48,159 nt of DNA from CAYSPG01 sp964432885 (GTDB lineage Bacteria > Bacteroidota > Bacteroidia > AKYH767-A > OLB10), in contig CAYSPG010000028.1 of assembly GCA_964432885.1 (NCBI GenBank), forward strand, positions 1-48,159, read 5' to 3'. Each line of letters starts with the position of its first letter. Positions within the stretch are counted from its first letter, which is position 1. Shown here piece by piece: positions 15,000 through 23,501 of this stretch. The notes beneath the pieces were generated by a model. It ran no database searches, was not told where the DNA came from, and worked only from the letters and a program-made list of their open reading frames with translations. Both the position numbers and the translations under genes were made by a program.

Positions 15000-15896
15000 A
15001 TGCTGAAAAAACCTACACTGCTTTTGTCTCTCGTTTTAATTTCAACTTATTTGCCTGCGCAAGATGATTTGTTAAAACTTGCTCAGGAAGAAAGCAAACC
15101 CAAAAAAGAAAAAGTATCGGCAACTTTTAAAACCACAAAAATTATTAATGCTCAAACCAACGAAACGGTGCATAAACGCACCCTCGACTTTAGAGTAGCT
15201 CACCGGTTTGGAAACATTGGTAAATACACCAACGGACAAAGTGCATCACATACACTTTATGGCTTGGATGCATCAACAGACATACGTATTGCATTTGAAT
15301 ACGGCATTACCGATGCCCTTACAGTAGGGCTATCGCGCTGCAAGCTTAACGAAACCTATGAAGGGCTTGCAAAAATGCGTGTGTTACAGCAAACCATAGA
15401 TAATAAAATTCCACTGGCCATTACGCTTTTTGCAAACGCAGCCATTACCGCACAAAAAGACAATGCTAAAATTTACAATACAACCACACGCAGGATGAGT
15501 TATGCATTTCAGGCAATTATTGCCCGAAAATTTTCATCGCGCATTTCAGTAGCTTTATTACCAACATTGGTTCACCGCAATTATGTTTTTGATGCGCGTG
15601 ACGAGAACGACATTTTTGCTTTGGGAGGTGCTGCCCGAATTAAAATTACAAATGGTACATGTTTTGTGGTTGATTATTTCTATGACTGGAGCCAGTACCG
15701 CACCAATCGTTCCGACACCTATTTTGATCCGCTTGGCGCTGGAATTGAACTGGAAACAGGCGGACACGTTTTTACCATCATGTTTACCAACTCAGCGGGT
15801 ATTTTAGAAAACGAATTTATTCCATACACCACCGATGATTGGTTTGAGGGGGGAATAAAACTCAGCTTCAATATTTCCAGAAATTTCAGGATATAA
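15000..15896 (+). CDS. DUF5777-type outer-membrane beta-barrel protein
   Basis: 298 residues with a signal peptide (LLLSLVLISTYLPAQ), then strand-rich sequence with HKRTLDFRVAHRFGNIG, YGLDASTDIRIAFEYGI and GIELETGGHVFTIMFTNS, typical of DUF5777 barrels. It is the last gene of the lipoprotein-YceI-barrel operon and ends 4 nt from the convergent kinase gene. Function is unknown. The context suggests an envelope redox or lipid-related role, which is inference. Confidence 0.85.
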   Translation: MLKKPTLLLSLVLISTYLPAQDDLLKLAQEESKPKKEKVSATFKTTKIINAQTNETVHKRTLDFRVAHRFGNIGKYTNGQSASHTLYGLDASTDIRIAFEYGITDALTVGLSRCKLNETYEGLAKMRVLQQTIDNKIPLAITLFANAAITAQKDNAKIYNTTTRRMSYAFQAIIARKFSSRISVALLPTLVHRNYVFDARDENDIFALGGAARIKITNGTCFVVDYFYDWSQYRTNRSDTYFDPLGAGIELETGGHVFTIMFTNSAGILENEFIPYTTDDWFEGGIKLSFNISRNFRI

Positions 15897-15900
15897 ATTG

Positions 15901-16749
15901 CTATGGCAATTTTTGAAGAAAGTACTTTTCAAGCTCTTCAACAGGCTTAACCAGAATTTTTCCTACGGTAAAATTTTTTTCGGCAGCAACTGCAATTAGC
16001 ACATCTTTAAAATGATATGCTATTGACCCAATAAAGTGCACGGGGTGGTTTTTGTACTGAGGATAAGCGGCAATGTTGGTTTCAAAAAACTCGGTTATGC
16101 CTTTGTGTATTAATGCCTGAATAAAAGGGTGCGTTTTGTGCTGCGACAAAAATTTTGCAAACGATGCCAGGTACACATTTGGGTTGGGTTTTTGATATAC
16201 CTGCGTTATGGCAATTTCTTTTTCCATCTTATACTCAGCATAGAATGATTTTTTTAGGTCATCGGGCATTATGCCGTATAAAAAGGATGTGATAAGCTTT
16301 TTGCCGTAATAGCTTCCACTGCTTTCATCACCTAAAATATATCCTAATCCATGTTTGGTTTCGGTAATATCTTTACCGTTATAAAAAGCAATGTTTGATC
16401 CTGTTCCAAGTATGGCTACCAGACCGGGTTTGTCAAAGCAAGAAGCCATGGCAGCGCCAAGCATATCATGGTCAACCCATATTTTGGCATTGGTAAAAAA
16501 ATGTTCAAATGCTGATGCAATAATTTTATTTCTGTCAGAACTTGAACAACCGGCACCAAAAAATTTTACCTCAGTAACATCTGATGCAAACTTTTTAAGC
16601 TCAGCATTTTTACTTAACTCAACAATTACAAATTCTTTGTCATGAAAAAAAGGATTAAACCCCACTGTGCTAAATTCTTTTCTTACATTTTTTCCATCGG
16701 TAAGTATCCAATCGGCTTTTGTTGAACCGCTATCAGCAATTAATAACAT
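15901..16749 (-). CDS. N-acetylglucosamine kinase-like protein (BadF/BadG ATPase family)
   Basis: 282 residues. The ASKHA phosphate-1 loop is LLIADSGSTKADWILTDG, followed by FFGAGCSS, ALLGTGSN-like VAILGTGSNIAFYNG and LGDESSGSYYGK. This family phosphorylates amino sugars such as GlcNAc in the cytosol. It is convergent with the DUF5777 gene (4-nt gap) and 45 nt downstream of pfkA on the same strand, so it may be co-transcribed with it. Confidence 0.85.
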   Translation of the reverse strand: MLLIADSGSTKADWILTDGKNVRKEFSTVGFNPFFHDKEFVIVELSKNAELKKFASDVTEVKFFGAGCSSSDRNKIIASAFEHFFTNAKIWVDHDMLGAAMASCFDKPGLVAILGTGSNIAFYNGKDITETKHGLGYILGDESSGSYYGKKLITSFLYGIMPDDLKKSFYAEYKMEKEIAITQVYQKPNPNVYLASFAKFLSQHKTHPFIQALIHKGITEFFETNIAAYPQYKNHPVHFIGSIAYHFKDVLIAVAAEKNFTVGKILVKPVEELEKYFLQKLP

Positions 16750-16794
16750 GAGTTTTTATTTATAACTATAATGTGTTGAGGATTTATTTTTAAT

Positions 16795-17772
16795 TTAAAC
16801 CGAAAGTATTTTTATGTAGTTAAGTAACTGTTTATCTAACGGGCTTTTTTGTTTAACAGCATTTTTTAATTCAACCAGTACCAGTTTATTGTTTTTTATT
16901 CCAACCATTTTATCGGTTTTTCCTTTAAGCAATTGCTCCACTGCAAACACGCCAAATTTAGTTCCCAGTATTCGGTCTTGCGCTGTAGGATTTCCGCCAC
17001 GCTGCACATGCCCAAGGACGGTAACCCGTGTATCATAATAATCAAAACGTTTTTTCACTTCACGTGCAATTTTAAAAGCTCCTCCCCCATCATCGCCTTC
17101 GGCAACAATTATAATGCACGATGTTTTTTTGCGTTGGGCGCTTTCCTTTAACTTGTTTACCAAATCATCAAAGTTGGTTTTTTGTTCGGGCATTAAAATT
17201 TCTTCGGCACCACCTGCCGTTCCACTCCATAGAGCAATGCATCCTGAATCGCGCCCCATTACTTCAATAAAAAACAAGCGGTCGTGCGCTGCGGCTGTAT
17301 CTTTAATTTTATCAATGGCTTGTATAACGGTATTTACTGCAGTATCAAAACCAAGCGTATAATCGGTACCGTTAAGGTCGTTATCAATGGTTCCTGGTAT
17401 TCCAATAAAGGGGATATCAAATTTTTTATTGAACTCAACTGCCCCCTTAAAAGTTCCATCGCCACCAATGGCTACAATGGCATCAATTTTTTGTTGTTTT
17501 ATATTCTCGTATGCTTTTTTCATTCCGGCAACCGTCATAAATTCCTTACTTCGGGCTGTTTTTAAAATGGTGCCTCCACGGTGAATAATATTACTAACAG
17601 AACGGGAATCAAGCTCGGCAAACTCGCCATCAATCATACCCTGATAACCGTGCATAATGCCAATTACATTTTTATGATGAAATATGCCGGCACGCACTAC
17701 TGCACGTATACAGGCATTCATACCGGGCGAATCGCCTCCCGAAGTAAATAATCCAATAGTTTTTATTTTCAA
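16795..17772 (-). CDS. pfkA: 6-phosphofructokinase
   Basis: 325 residues, normal for ATP-dependent PfkA. Seen are the nucleotide loop TSGGDSPGMNACIRAVVR, GGDGTFKGA, the catalytic PGTIDNDLNGTDYTLGFDTA, MGRDSGCIALWSG and GHVQRGGNPTAQDR. It converts fructose-6-P to fructose-1,6-bisphosphate in glycolysis. The best start is TTG (17772-17770), since no in-frame ATG precedes the conserved start. It is divergent from the T9SS gene at 17858. Confidence 0.95.
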   Translation of the reverse strand: MKIKTIGLFTSGGDSPGMNACIRAVVRAGIFHHKNVIGIMHGYQGMIDGEFAELDSRSVSNIIHRGGTILKTARSKEFMTVAGMKKAYENIKQQKIDAIVAIGGDGTFKGAVEFNKKFDIPFIGIPGTIDNDLNGTDYTLGFDTAVNTVIQAIDKIKDTAAAHDRLFFIEVMGRDSGCIALWSGTAGGAEEILMPEQKTNFDDLVNKLKESAQRKKTSCIIIVAEGDDGGGAFKIAREVKKRFDYYDTRVTVLGHVQRGGNPTAQDRILGTKFGVFAVEQLLKGKTDKMVGIKNNKLVLVELKNAVKQKSPLDKQLLNYIKILSV

Positions 17773-17804
17773 ATTTTGGTGGTTTTTAACATGAGAATTT
17801 CTAT

Positions 17805-17812
17805 TACTTTAG
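17805..17812 (+). promoter_or_regulatory. Probable -7 element (TAnnTTAG variant)
   Basis: TACTTTAG lies ~45 nt before the ATG at 17858. TATCTTAG (19748-19755) has the same position before the related gene at 19800. Both differ from TAnnTTTG by one base. Confidence 0.3.
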
Positions 17813-17857
17813 CGCGCAAATTAAATCAATCAATATTAACTTTAAAAAACAAATCGA

Positions 17858-19654
17858 ATGATGAAAAAATTTACACTTTTTGCTTTAGGATTGGCGTCAT
17901 GTATTACTGTAAGTGCACAGGACAGACAAATAAACCCTGTACTTACCAATGCTGCTAACGGAACAAGAACTTCCAATCTTACTCACCACAGTTCACAATC
18001 AAATTTAAAAGGCGGATATAACGCTGTTAATGTGGCTTTCTCTGATGCATTTGATGGTGACAATAGCGTTACAGGCCTTACCACAGCAGGTTATACAGTT
18101 ATTTTTAATGGCACTGGCACGGTTGGAACCACAGATACATGGTTTCAGGGAAACCCTGCTGTATTTGCTGCCTACAATGGTCCTGACTCAGGTTATGTAG
18201 CTGCAAATTACAATACTGTTGCTTCGGGCGATATTGACAATTGGTTAATTACTCCTGTTATTAATGGAGTTGCAGTTGGAGATGTTATTTCTTTCTACTC
18301 TCAGTCGGTATTAAATTCTACATATCCTGATTCTATTCGTGTTATGTACTCACCTACTGGAGCTCTAACTGCCACTGACCCAAGTTGGGTAGAATTAGGC
18401 AGATTTAAAGTTAATACAACAGGCGCATGGCTTCAAAGCACATATCCTGTAGCTACTGCAGGTGCAACAGCAACTTTTGCTATAAGATATTGTGTAATAG
18501 ATGGTGGCCCTGCTGGTGTCAACAGCGATTACATTGGAATTGATCAATTAGATGTATTAACCCCTGCAACTTTAGATGGTGGTATTTCTGCAATTACAGC
18601 AATTCCATCAAACTGTGCAGGCTTAAGTGCAACAGAAGCAATCACTGTAACTATTTCAAACTTTGGTGCAAGTGCTATTTCAAATTTCTCTGTTAGTTAT
18701 TCCATAAACGGTGGTACTCCAGTAGTAGAAACCTACACCGGAACTATTAACGGTGGTGCAACTGCAAGCTATACATTTACTCAAACTGCAAACTTATCGG
18801 CTTTTGGTGCCTATACCATTACCGCAAGCACTTCAATAACCGGTGATGTTAACGCAGGGAATGATGGCTCATCAACAACAACATCAAGTGGTGGCACATC
18901 AGTAACATTAGGAACTCCATTTTCTGAAGGATTTGAAAGTACTGCTGTCGGTACAGCACCTCCATCAGGCTGGACAACAGAAGATACCGATGGTGATGGC
19001 AATAGCTGGGATTTTACCAATGCATATCCTCATAACGGAACCATGTGCGCTCGCGTACCATTTCCAACAGGTGCTGCAGCAGAAAACTGGTTGTTTACTC
19101 CATGTTTAAATTTAGTTGCTGGTACCAATTATGCTATTGAATATTGGTATAAGAGTTTTGATGCAACAATGACTTCGTTTCAGGTTGAAACCCGATTTGG
19201 TTCAGCTCCTAATAGCGCATCTATGACCAACAATATTGCCGTTGATCCATTGTTTGCTGATTCAAGCTATCACATGGCTGCTCATGCATTTACCGTACCC
19301 TCAAGCGGAACATATCACATAGGATTTAATGGATTTTCTGCTGCTGCAAGTTTTTCTCTGCGCCTAGATGATGCATTAATCAGCGTTGTAACAGGTGTTG
19401 AAGAAAATACATTGAGCAATTTAGTTAGTGTTTACCCAAATCCTGCAACTGACATTATCAATGTTACCTGCAAAGTAAAAGGAGATGTAAATGTTGAGGT
19501 ACTTAACGCAATTGGTCAGGTAGTTTACGCTGCTAATTATAGTGAGCCTTTTAAAACTCAAATTAACCTTACTAAATTTGCTAAAGGAGTTTATACAGTT
19601 AAATTTAATAACGGAAACGAATCGCTTACAAAGCGTATCGTTCTTCAAAATTAA
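17858..19654 (+). CDS. Secreted choice-of-anchor J-type protein with T9SS sorting domain
   Basis: 598 residues. Signal peptide MMKKFTLFALGLASCITVSAQ; then two concanavalin-like (choice-of-anchor J) domains (~45-220, DTWFQGNPAVFAAYNGPDSG and IDNWLITPVI; ~350-500, EGFESTAVGTAPPSGWTTED and AENWLFTPCLN). An Ig/CARDB-like domain lies between (~225-340, AISNFSVSYSINGGTP). The end is a T9SS type A domain (LVSVYPNPATDIINV...KGVYTVKFNNG). Predicted to cross the outer membrane by T9SS and be released or surface-attached, perhaps as an adhesin. The first domain resembles the gene at 19800, so the two are probably tandem paralogues. Confidence 0.85.
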   Translation: MMKKFTLFALGLASCITVSAQDRQINPVLTNAANGTRTSNLTHHSSQSNLKGGYNAVNVAFSDAFDGDNSVTGLTTAGYTVIFNGTGTVGTTDTWFQGNPAVFAAYNGPDSGYVAANYNTVASGDIDNWLITPVINGVAVGDVISFYSQSVLNSTYPDSIRVMYSPTGALTATDPSWVELGRFKVNTTGAWLQSTYPVATAGATATFAIRYCVIDGGPAGVNSDYIGIDQLDVLTPATLDGGISAITAIPSNCAGLSATEAITVTISNFGASAISNFSVSYSINGGTPVVETYTGTINGGATASYTFTQTANLSAFGAYTITASTSITGDVNAGNDGSSTTTSSGGTSVTLGTPFSEGFESTAVGTAPPSGWTTEDTDGDGNSWDFTNAYPHNGTMCARVPFPTGAAAENWLFTPCLNLVAGTNYAIEYWYKSFDATMTSFQVETRFGSAPNSASMTNNIAVDPLFADSSYHMAAHAFTVPSSGTYHIGFNGFSAAASFSLRLDDALISVVTGVEENTLSNLVSVYPNPATDIINVTCKVKGDVNVEVLNAIGQVVYAANYSEPFKTQINLTKFAKGVYTVKFNNGNESLTKRIVLQN

Positions 19655-19671
19655 TATTAACGTTTATAAAT

Positions 19672-19708
19672 AAAAAAAGAGGCTGCCTTAAGGCAGCCTC
19701 TTTTTTTT
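19672..19708 (+). terminator. Strong bidirectional-looking terminator
   Basis: A7-GAGGCTGCC / TTAA / GGCAGCCTC-T8: a 16-bp perfect stem with a T tract, 17 nt after the T9SS gene stop. Confidence 0.9.
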
Positions 19709-19799
19709 CAACCATTCCAAATACAATATTTATAATTTAACTTTTGCTATCTTAGCACAGACATTAAAAAAATAATACTAACAAAAAAAAAACAAACAC

Positions 19800-20732
19800 A
19801 TGATTAAAACATCTACAATTAAAAAAACATTATTTGCTGCATTGGTTATATCTGCACCATTGGCAAACACAGTAAATGCTCAAGCTATTACCGAAGAGTT
19901 TGATGACATTACAACACTTGCTGCGGCAGGCTGGGAAATGATAAACATTAGTAATCCTGTTGGTACCACAGGCCATTTTCAGGGTAATGATGCGGTTTTT
20001 CCTGCATATTCAGGAGCTGGCACAAGCTATATTGGAGCCAACTATAATAATACAGGCGGAACAGGAACCATAAGCAATTGGCTTCTTTCGCCAACTGTTA
20101 CATTTAACAATGGCGACTCTATTACATTTTATACACGCACTGTTGACTCAGCTGCCACAAACTATCCCGATCGCCTTCAATTAAACATTAGCTTAAATGG
20201 CGCCAGTAATGACATTGGCCCAGATGAATTTTCGGTTGGCGATTTTTCCATTCAGGCAATTGACATTAACCCAAGCTATTCAACCAGCGGCCATCCCATT
20301 GGATATCCTTATACCTGGGTTCAATTTACTCACGTAATTTCTGGCTTGTCGGCCCCAACTCAAGGTCGCTTTGCGTTGCGTTATTTTGTTGAAAACGGTG
20401 GCCCTGCAGGAAGCAATTCAAATTACATCGGTATAGACCTTGTAAATTATGTTCCTGCTTTGGTTGGAATTGCTGAAAACAATTCATCCAATACCGTAAA
20501 TATTTATCCTAATCCGGCAACTGATTTTGTACAACTTAGGATGGCAAATGTGCTTGAAGAAAATTACATTGTTAAAATTTACAACAGCATTGGGCAGGAG
20601 GTAAAATCATTATCACTAAGTAAAGGCGAAAACAAAGCATCGGTTGATGTGCGTAACTTAAACGCTGGTTTATACCAGGTGCTTGTTACCAATGGAAACA
20701 GTTCATTTAGAAAAGAAATCGTTAAAAAGTAA
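19800..20732 (+). CDS. Secreted choice-of-anchor J-type protein with T9SS sorting domain
   Basis: 310 residues. Signal peptide (TLFAALVISAPLANTVNAQ), one concanavalin-like domain (~30-215: GHFQGNDAVFPAYSGAGTSY, ISNWLLSPTV, GRFALRYFVENGGPAGSN) and a T9SS type A sorting domain (VNIYPNPATDFVQLRM...NAGLYQVLVTNG). It reads like the N-terminal domain of the 17858 protein joined directly to a sorting domain. It has its own promoter-like element and terminator. Exported across the outer membrane; substrate unknown. Confidence 0.85.
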   Translation: MIKTSTIKKTLFAALVISAPLANTVNAQAITEEFDDITTLAAAGWEMINISNPVGTTGHFQGNDAVFPAYSGAGTSYIGANYNNTGGTGTISNWLLSPTVTFNNGDSITFYTRTVDSAATNYPDRLQLNISLNGASNDIGPDEFSVGDFSIQAIDINPSYSTSGHPIGYPYTWVQFTHVISGLSAPTQGRFALRYFVENGGPAGSNSNYIGIDLVNYVPALVGIAENNSSNTVNIYPNPATDFVQLRMANVLEENYIVKIYNSIGQEVKSLSLSKGENKASVDVRNLNAGLYQVLVTNGNSSFRKEIVKK

Positions 20733-20754
20733 TCTGCGCTTTATTCACTAATAG

Positions 20755-20785
20755 AAAAGGGCCGCCCTATTATGGCGGCCCTTTT
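20755..20785 (+). terminator. Hairpin terminator
   Basis: AAAAGGGCCGCC (20755-20766) with GGCGGCCCTTTT (20774-20785), 7-nt loop, T tract, 22 nt after the stop at 20732. Confidence 0.9.
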
Positions 20786-20811
20786 TATATTCATTCGTAT
20801 TATAATATTTT

Positions 20812-20819
20812 TAATTTTG
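20812..20819 (+). promoter_or_regulatory. TAnnTTTG promoter element
   Basis: TAATTTTG ends 27 nt before the ATG at 20847, fitting a Bacteroidota -7 box directly after the previous terminator. Confidence 0.45.
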
Positions 20820-20846
20820 TAGCCCTAACACATAAAATAAATAAAT

Positions 20847-21809
20847 ATGAAAAAAATCTTTACTCTTATTTCGGCAATTTTAATTACCAGCGCAGTAGTC
20901 AATGCGCAATTAATTTATAGCAATGGCACCATCGTAAATCAACCCGGGGCAGGCTTTGGTGGTGCAGATGTGTCGGCTCTGCACGATGGTTTGGGATCAT
21001 TAGGTTTAGGACACCAGTTTTCATTTGGTTATCGCTTGTCAGATGACTTTACCATTCCTGCCGGTGAAACATGGACCATTGACTCTATCGTGTTTTTAGC
21101 TTACCAAACCAATTCAGGAAACATCTCAACACTTACTGCTGTAAATTGCGCTATTTACAATGGCTCACCTGCCACAGGAGGAACCATTGTATTGGGTGAT
21201 GAAACAACCAACATTCTTGATAACACATATTTTTCAGGAATTTACCGTACAGGAGCTACCACCTTAACAGCAGTTACCCGCCCGGTAATGCGCGATTGTG
21301 TAATTCCTCAAACTGCATGGTCGCTGACGGCCGGTAACTATTGGCTTAGCTGGCAGACTGATGGAGATGCTGCACTAACAGGTCCATGGGCGCCTCCATT
21401 AACTGATGCTGTTAACACAACAACCGGTGATGCAATTCAGTATAATCCTGATAGTATGATGTGGTTTCCTGCAAATGACGGAACATTGTTAACACAACAA
21501 GGGTTTCCTTTTGAAATTTACGGAACTGTAGTTACAGGCATAAACTCTGTTGACCAGGAAAATTTTCTTTCTGTTATTCCTAACCCATCAAACGGTGCAT
21601 TTACTGTAAAAGCTGAGTTTGCAAACATTACAAATCTTCAAATTAATGTTACCGATTTGCGTGGAAGAATTATTTACAGCGAAAAAATAAGTGATGTTGC
21701 CAGCCTGTACAAAAAAATATCGCTGGCCGATTCCCAAAAAGGAATTTACTTGCTAAAACTCTTTAGCGAATCGGGCAAAACAGTGATAAAGAAAATTGTT
21801 ATTGAATAA
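20847..21809 (+). CDS. Secreted protein with T9SS sorting domain
   Basis: 320 residues. Signal peptide MKKIFTLISAILITSAVVNAQ. A strand-rich body (~25-225: YRLSDDFTIPAGETWTIDSI, VNCAIYNGSPATGGTIV, GNYWLSWQTDGD) suggests a beta-sandwich of the kind found before C-terminal anchors. The T9SS type A domain starts at ~235 (FLSVIPNPSNGAFTVKA) and ends KGIYLLKLFSESGKTVIKK. A specific function is not recognisable. Third T9SS gene in a row on this strand, each with its own terminator. Confidence 0.82.
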   Translation: MKKIFTLISAILITSAVVNAQLIYSNGTIVNQPGAGFGGADVSALHDGLGSLGLGHQFSFGYRLSDDFTIPAGETWTIDSIVFLAYQTNSGNISTLTAVNCAIYNGSPATGGTIVLGDETTNILDNTYFSGIYRTGATTLTAVTRPVMRDCVIPQTAWSLTAGNYWLSWQTDGDAALTGPWAPPLTDAVNTTTGDAIQYNPDSMMWFPANDGTLLTQQGFPFEIYGTVVTGINSVDQENFLSVIPNPSNGAFTVKAEFANITNLQINVTDLRGRIIYSEKISDVASLYKKISLADSQKGIYLLKLFSESGKTVIKKIVIE

Positions 21810-21828
21810 TTCTAAAAACTAATTCTTT

Positions 21829-21856
21829 AAAAGCTGCCTTTTACCGGGCAGCTTTT
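21829..21856 (+). terminator. Hairpin terminator
   Basis: AAAAGCTGCC (21829-21838) with GGCAGCTTTT (21847-21856) followed by T residues, 19 nt after the T9SS gene and just before the next start. Confidence 0.88.
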
Positions 21857-21869
21857 TTATTTTTACACT

Positions 21870-22241
21870 ATGGCCATTGCAGCAAAAAAAATTCCTTTAG
21901 CTTATGATAACACCGAAATTTCTTTTTTTGAAAAAGTATATCAAGTTGCGCGACTGATTCCAAAAGGCAGAGTCACAAGTTATGGTGCTATTGCAAAATA
22001 TTTGGGAAGTGCGCAATCATCACGCATGGTTGGATGGGCTATGAACGGTGCGCACAATATAAAACCTAAAGTGCCAGCACAAAGAGTTGTAAACCGCATT
22101 GGCTTACTAACCGGCAAACATCACTTTGGCGCGCCCAATGCCATGCAAAAATTGTTGGAGAAGGAAGGCATAAAAGTTAAAGATGATAAAATTCAGAACT
22201 TCGAAAAACTTTTTTGGGATCCTTCAAAAGAATTGTTTTAA
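21870..22241 (+). CDS. Alkyltransferase-like protein (MGMT family without active-site Cys)
   Basis: 123 residues covering only the C-terminal DNA-binding domain of O6-alkylguanine-DNA alkyltransferase: FFEKVYQVARLIPKGRVTSYGAIAKYLG, the helix-turn-helix SRMVGWAMNGAH, then VPAQRVVNRIG. The usual PCHR is P69-A-Q-R72, so the alkyl-accepting Cys (and the His) is missing. Such ATL proteins bind and flip alkylated guanine and hand it to nucleotide excision repair. The single-copy small gene starts 14 nt after a terminator. Confidence 0.88.
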   Translation: MAIAAKKIPLAYDNTEISFFEKVYQVARLIPKGRVTSYGAIAKYLGSAQSSRMVGWAMNGAHNIKPKVPAQRVVNRIGLLTGKHHFGAPNAMQKLLEKEGIKVKDDKIQNFEKLFWDPSKELF

Positions 22242-22366
22242 CTTTTATTTCAATTGATAAATTGTTGGTGTCAGTTAAAAAAGCATTGTTTCAAAAACAA
22301 TTTAACACAGTAACAATTTACAACCCACGATTTATCACTCACCTCTCGCGCCACACTATTAAACCC

Positions 22367-22374
22367 TATATTTG
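22367..22374 (+). promoter_or_regulatory. TAnnTTTG promoter element
   Basis: TATATTTG lies 17 nt before the ATG at 22392, a close match to the Bacteroidota -7 box. The preceding 22242-22366 holds no gene. Confidence 0.5.
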
Positions 22375-22391
22375 TATTGAAAAATCAACCA

Positions 22392-23492
22392 ATGAGTATT
22401 ACCAAAGAAAAAGTGTTAGAAGCACTTAGTTATGTTCAGGAACCTGATTTGAAAAAAGATTTGGTTACACTGAACATGATTAAAGATGTAGTAGTAGAAG
22501 GAAAAAAGGTAAGTTTTACAGTTGTGCTTACCACACCTGCCTGTCCGCTAAAAGCAGAAATTGAGCGCGCGTGCATAAATGCAATTATTCATTTTGTTGA
22601 TAAGGATGCTCAGGTAACTGTTAATATGACAGCAAACGTAACATCAAGACGAAACGATGAGCAGGAAATGTTGCGCGATGTAAAAAATATAATTGCCGTT
22701 GCCTCGGGCAAAGGAGGAGTTGGCAAATCAACAGTTGCAGCCAACCTTGCTGTTGCACTTTCTAAAACAGGTGCAACCGTAGGACTTATTGATGCCGATA
22801 TTTTTGGTCCATCGGTACCCATCATGTTTGGTGTTGAACATGAACAGCCTTTTATAGAAGAAAAAAACGGAAGACAACTGATGGTGCCTGTTGAGAAACA
22901 CGGCATAAAACTTTTGTCTATCGGTTTTCTTGCCGACCCCGCCCAGGCAATTGTTTGGCGCGGGCCAATGGCTTCCAAAGCATTGAGGCAGTTATTTGCC
23001 GATGCAAGTTGGGGAACCCTTGATTACTTAATTGTTGATTTGCCTCCTGGCACAAGCGATATTCACCTAACGCTGGTTTCGGCTGTGCCGGTTACAGGTG
23101 CTTTGGTAGTTACCACTCCGCAGGATGTTGCATTGGCCGATGCGCGCAAGGGTGTTGCCATGTTTCAATTACCAAACATAAACATACCAGTACTTGGGCT
23201 TGTTGAAAACATGTCGTATTTCATACCCGAAGAGCTGCCCAATAACAAGTATTATATCTTTGGAAAAGATGGCGGTAAAAAACTTGCCGCTGAAATGAAT
23301 ATAAAATTACTCGGGCAAATTCCTTTGGTGCAGACAGTGCGCGAAGGTGGAGATAACGGAAACCCGATTGCACTTGACAATTCATCAGTTGCGCAGGCAT
23401 TTAATGATTTAGCCATGAATGTAGCACAGCAGGTGGCCATTCGCAATGCAACTATGGAACCCACTCAACGCGTAGCTACAGCTGGGTATTAA
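22392..23492 (+). CDS. mrp: Iron-sulfur cluster carrier protein, Mrp/ApbC family
   Basis: 366 residues from the ATG at 22392; a TTG 15 nt upstream is unlikely. The N-terminal MIP18/DUF59 domain (~1-85: EALSYVQEPDLKKDLVTLNM, TTPACPLK) is followed by a P-loop ATPase with the deviant Walker A SGKGGVGKST (~105), DADIFGPSVP and VDLPPGTSD. The protein binds and passes Fe-S clusters to apo-enzymes in the cytosol. The usual CxxC of the NBP35 group is not evident here; Mrp-type members vary. It is a monocistronic gene with its own promoter, 9 nt before the next gene. Confidence 0.92.
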   Translation: MSITKEKVLEALSYVQEPDLKKDLVTLNMIKDVVVEGKKVSFTVVLTTPACPLKAEIERACINAIIHFVDKDAQVTVNMTANVTSRRNDEQEMLRDVKNIIAVASGKGGVGKSTVAANLAVALSKTGATVGLIDADIFGPSVPIMFGVEHEQPFIEEKNGRQLMVPVEKHGIKLLSIGFLADPAQAIVWRGPMASKALRQLFADASWGTLDYLIVDLPPGTSDIHLTLVSAVPVTGALVVTTPQDVALADARKGVAMFQLPNINIPVLGLVENMSYFIPEELPNNKYYIFGKDGGKKLAAEMNIKLLGQIPLVQTVREGGDNGNPIALDNSSVAQAFNDLAMNVAQQVAIRNATMEPTQRVATAGY

Positions 23493-23501
23493 TATTTTTT
23501 T

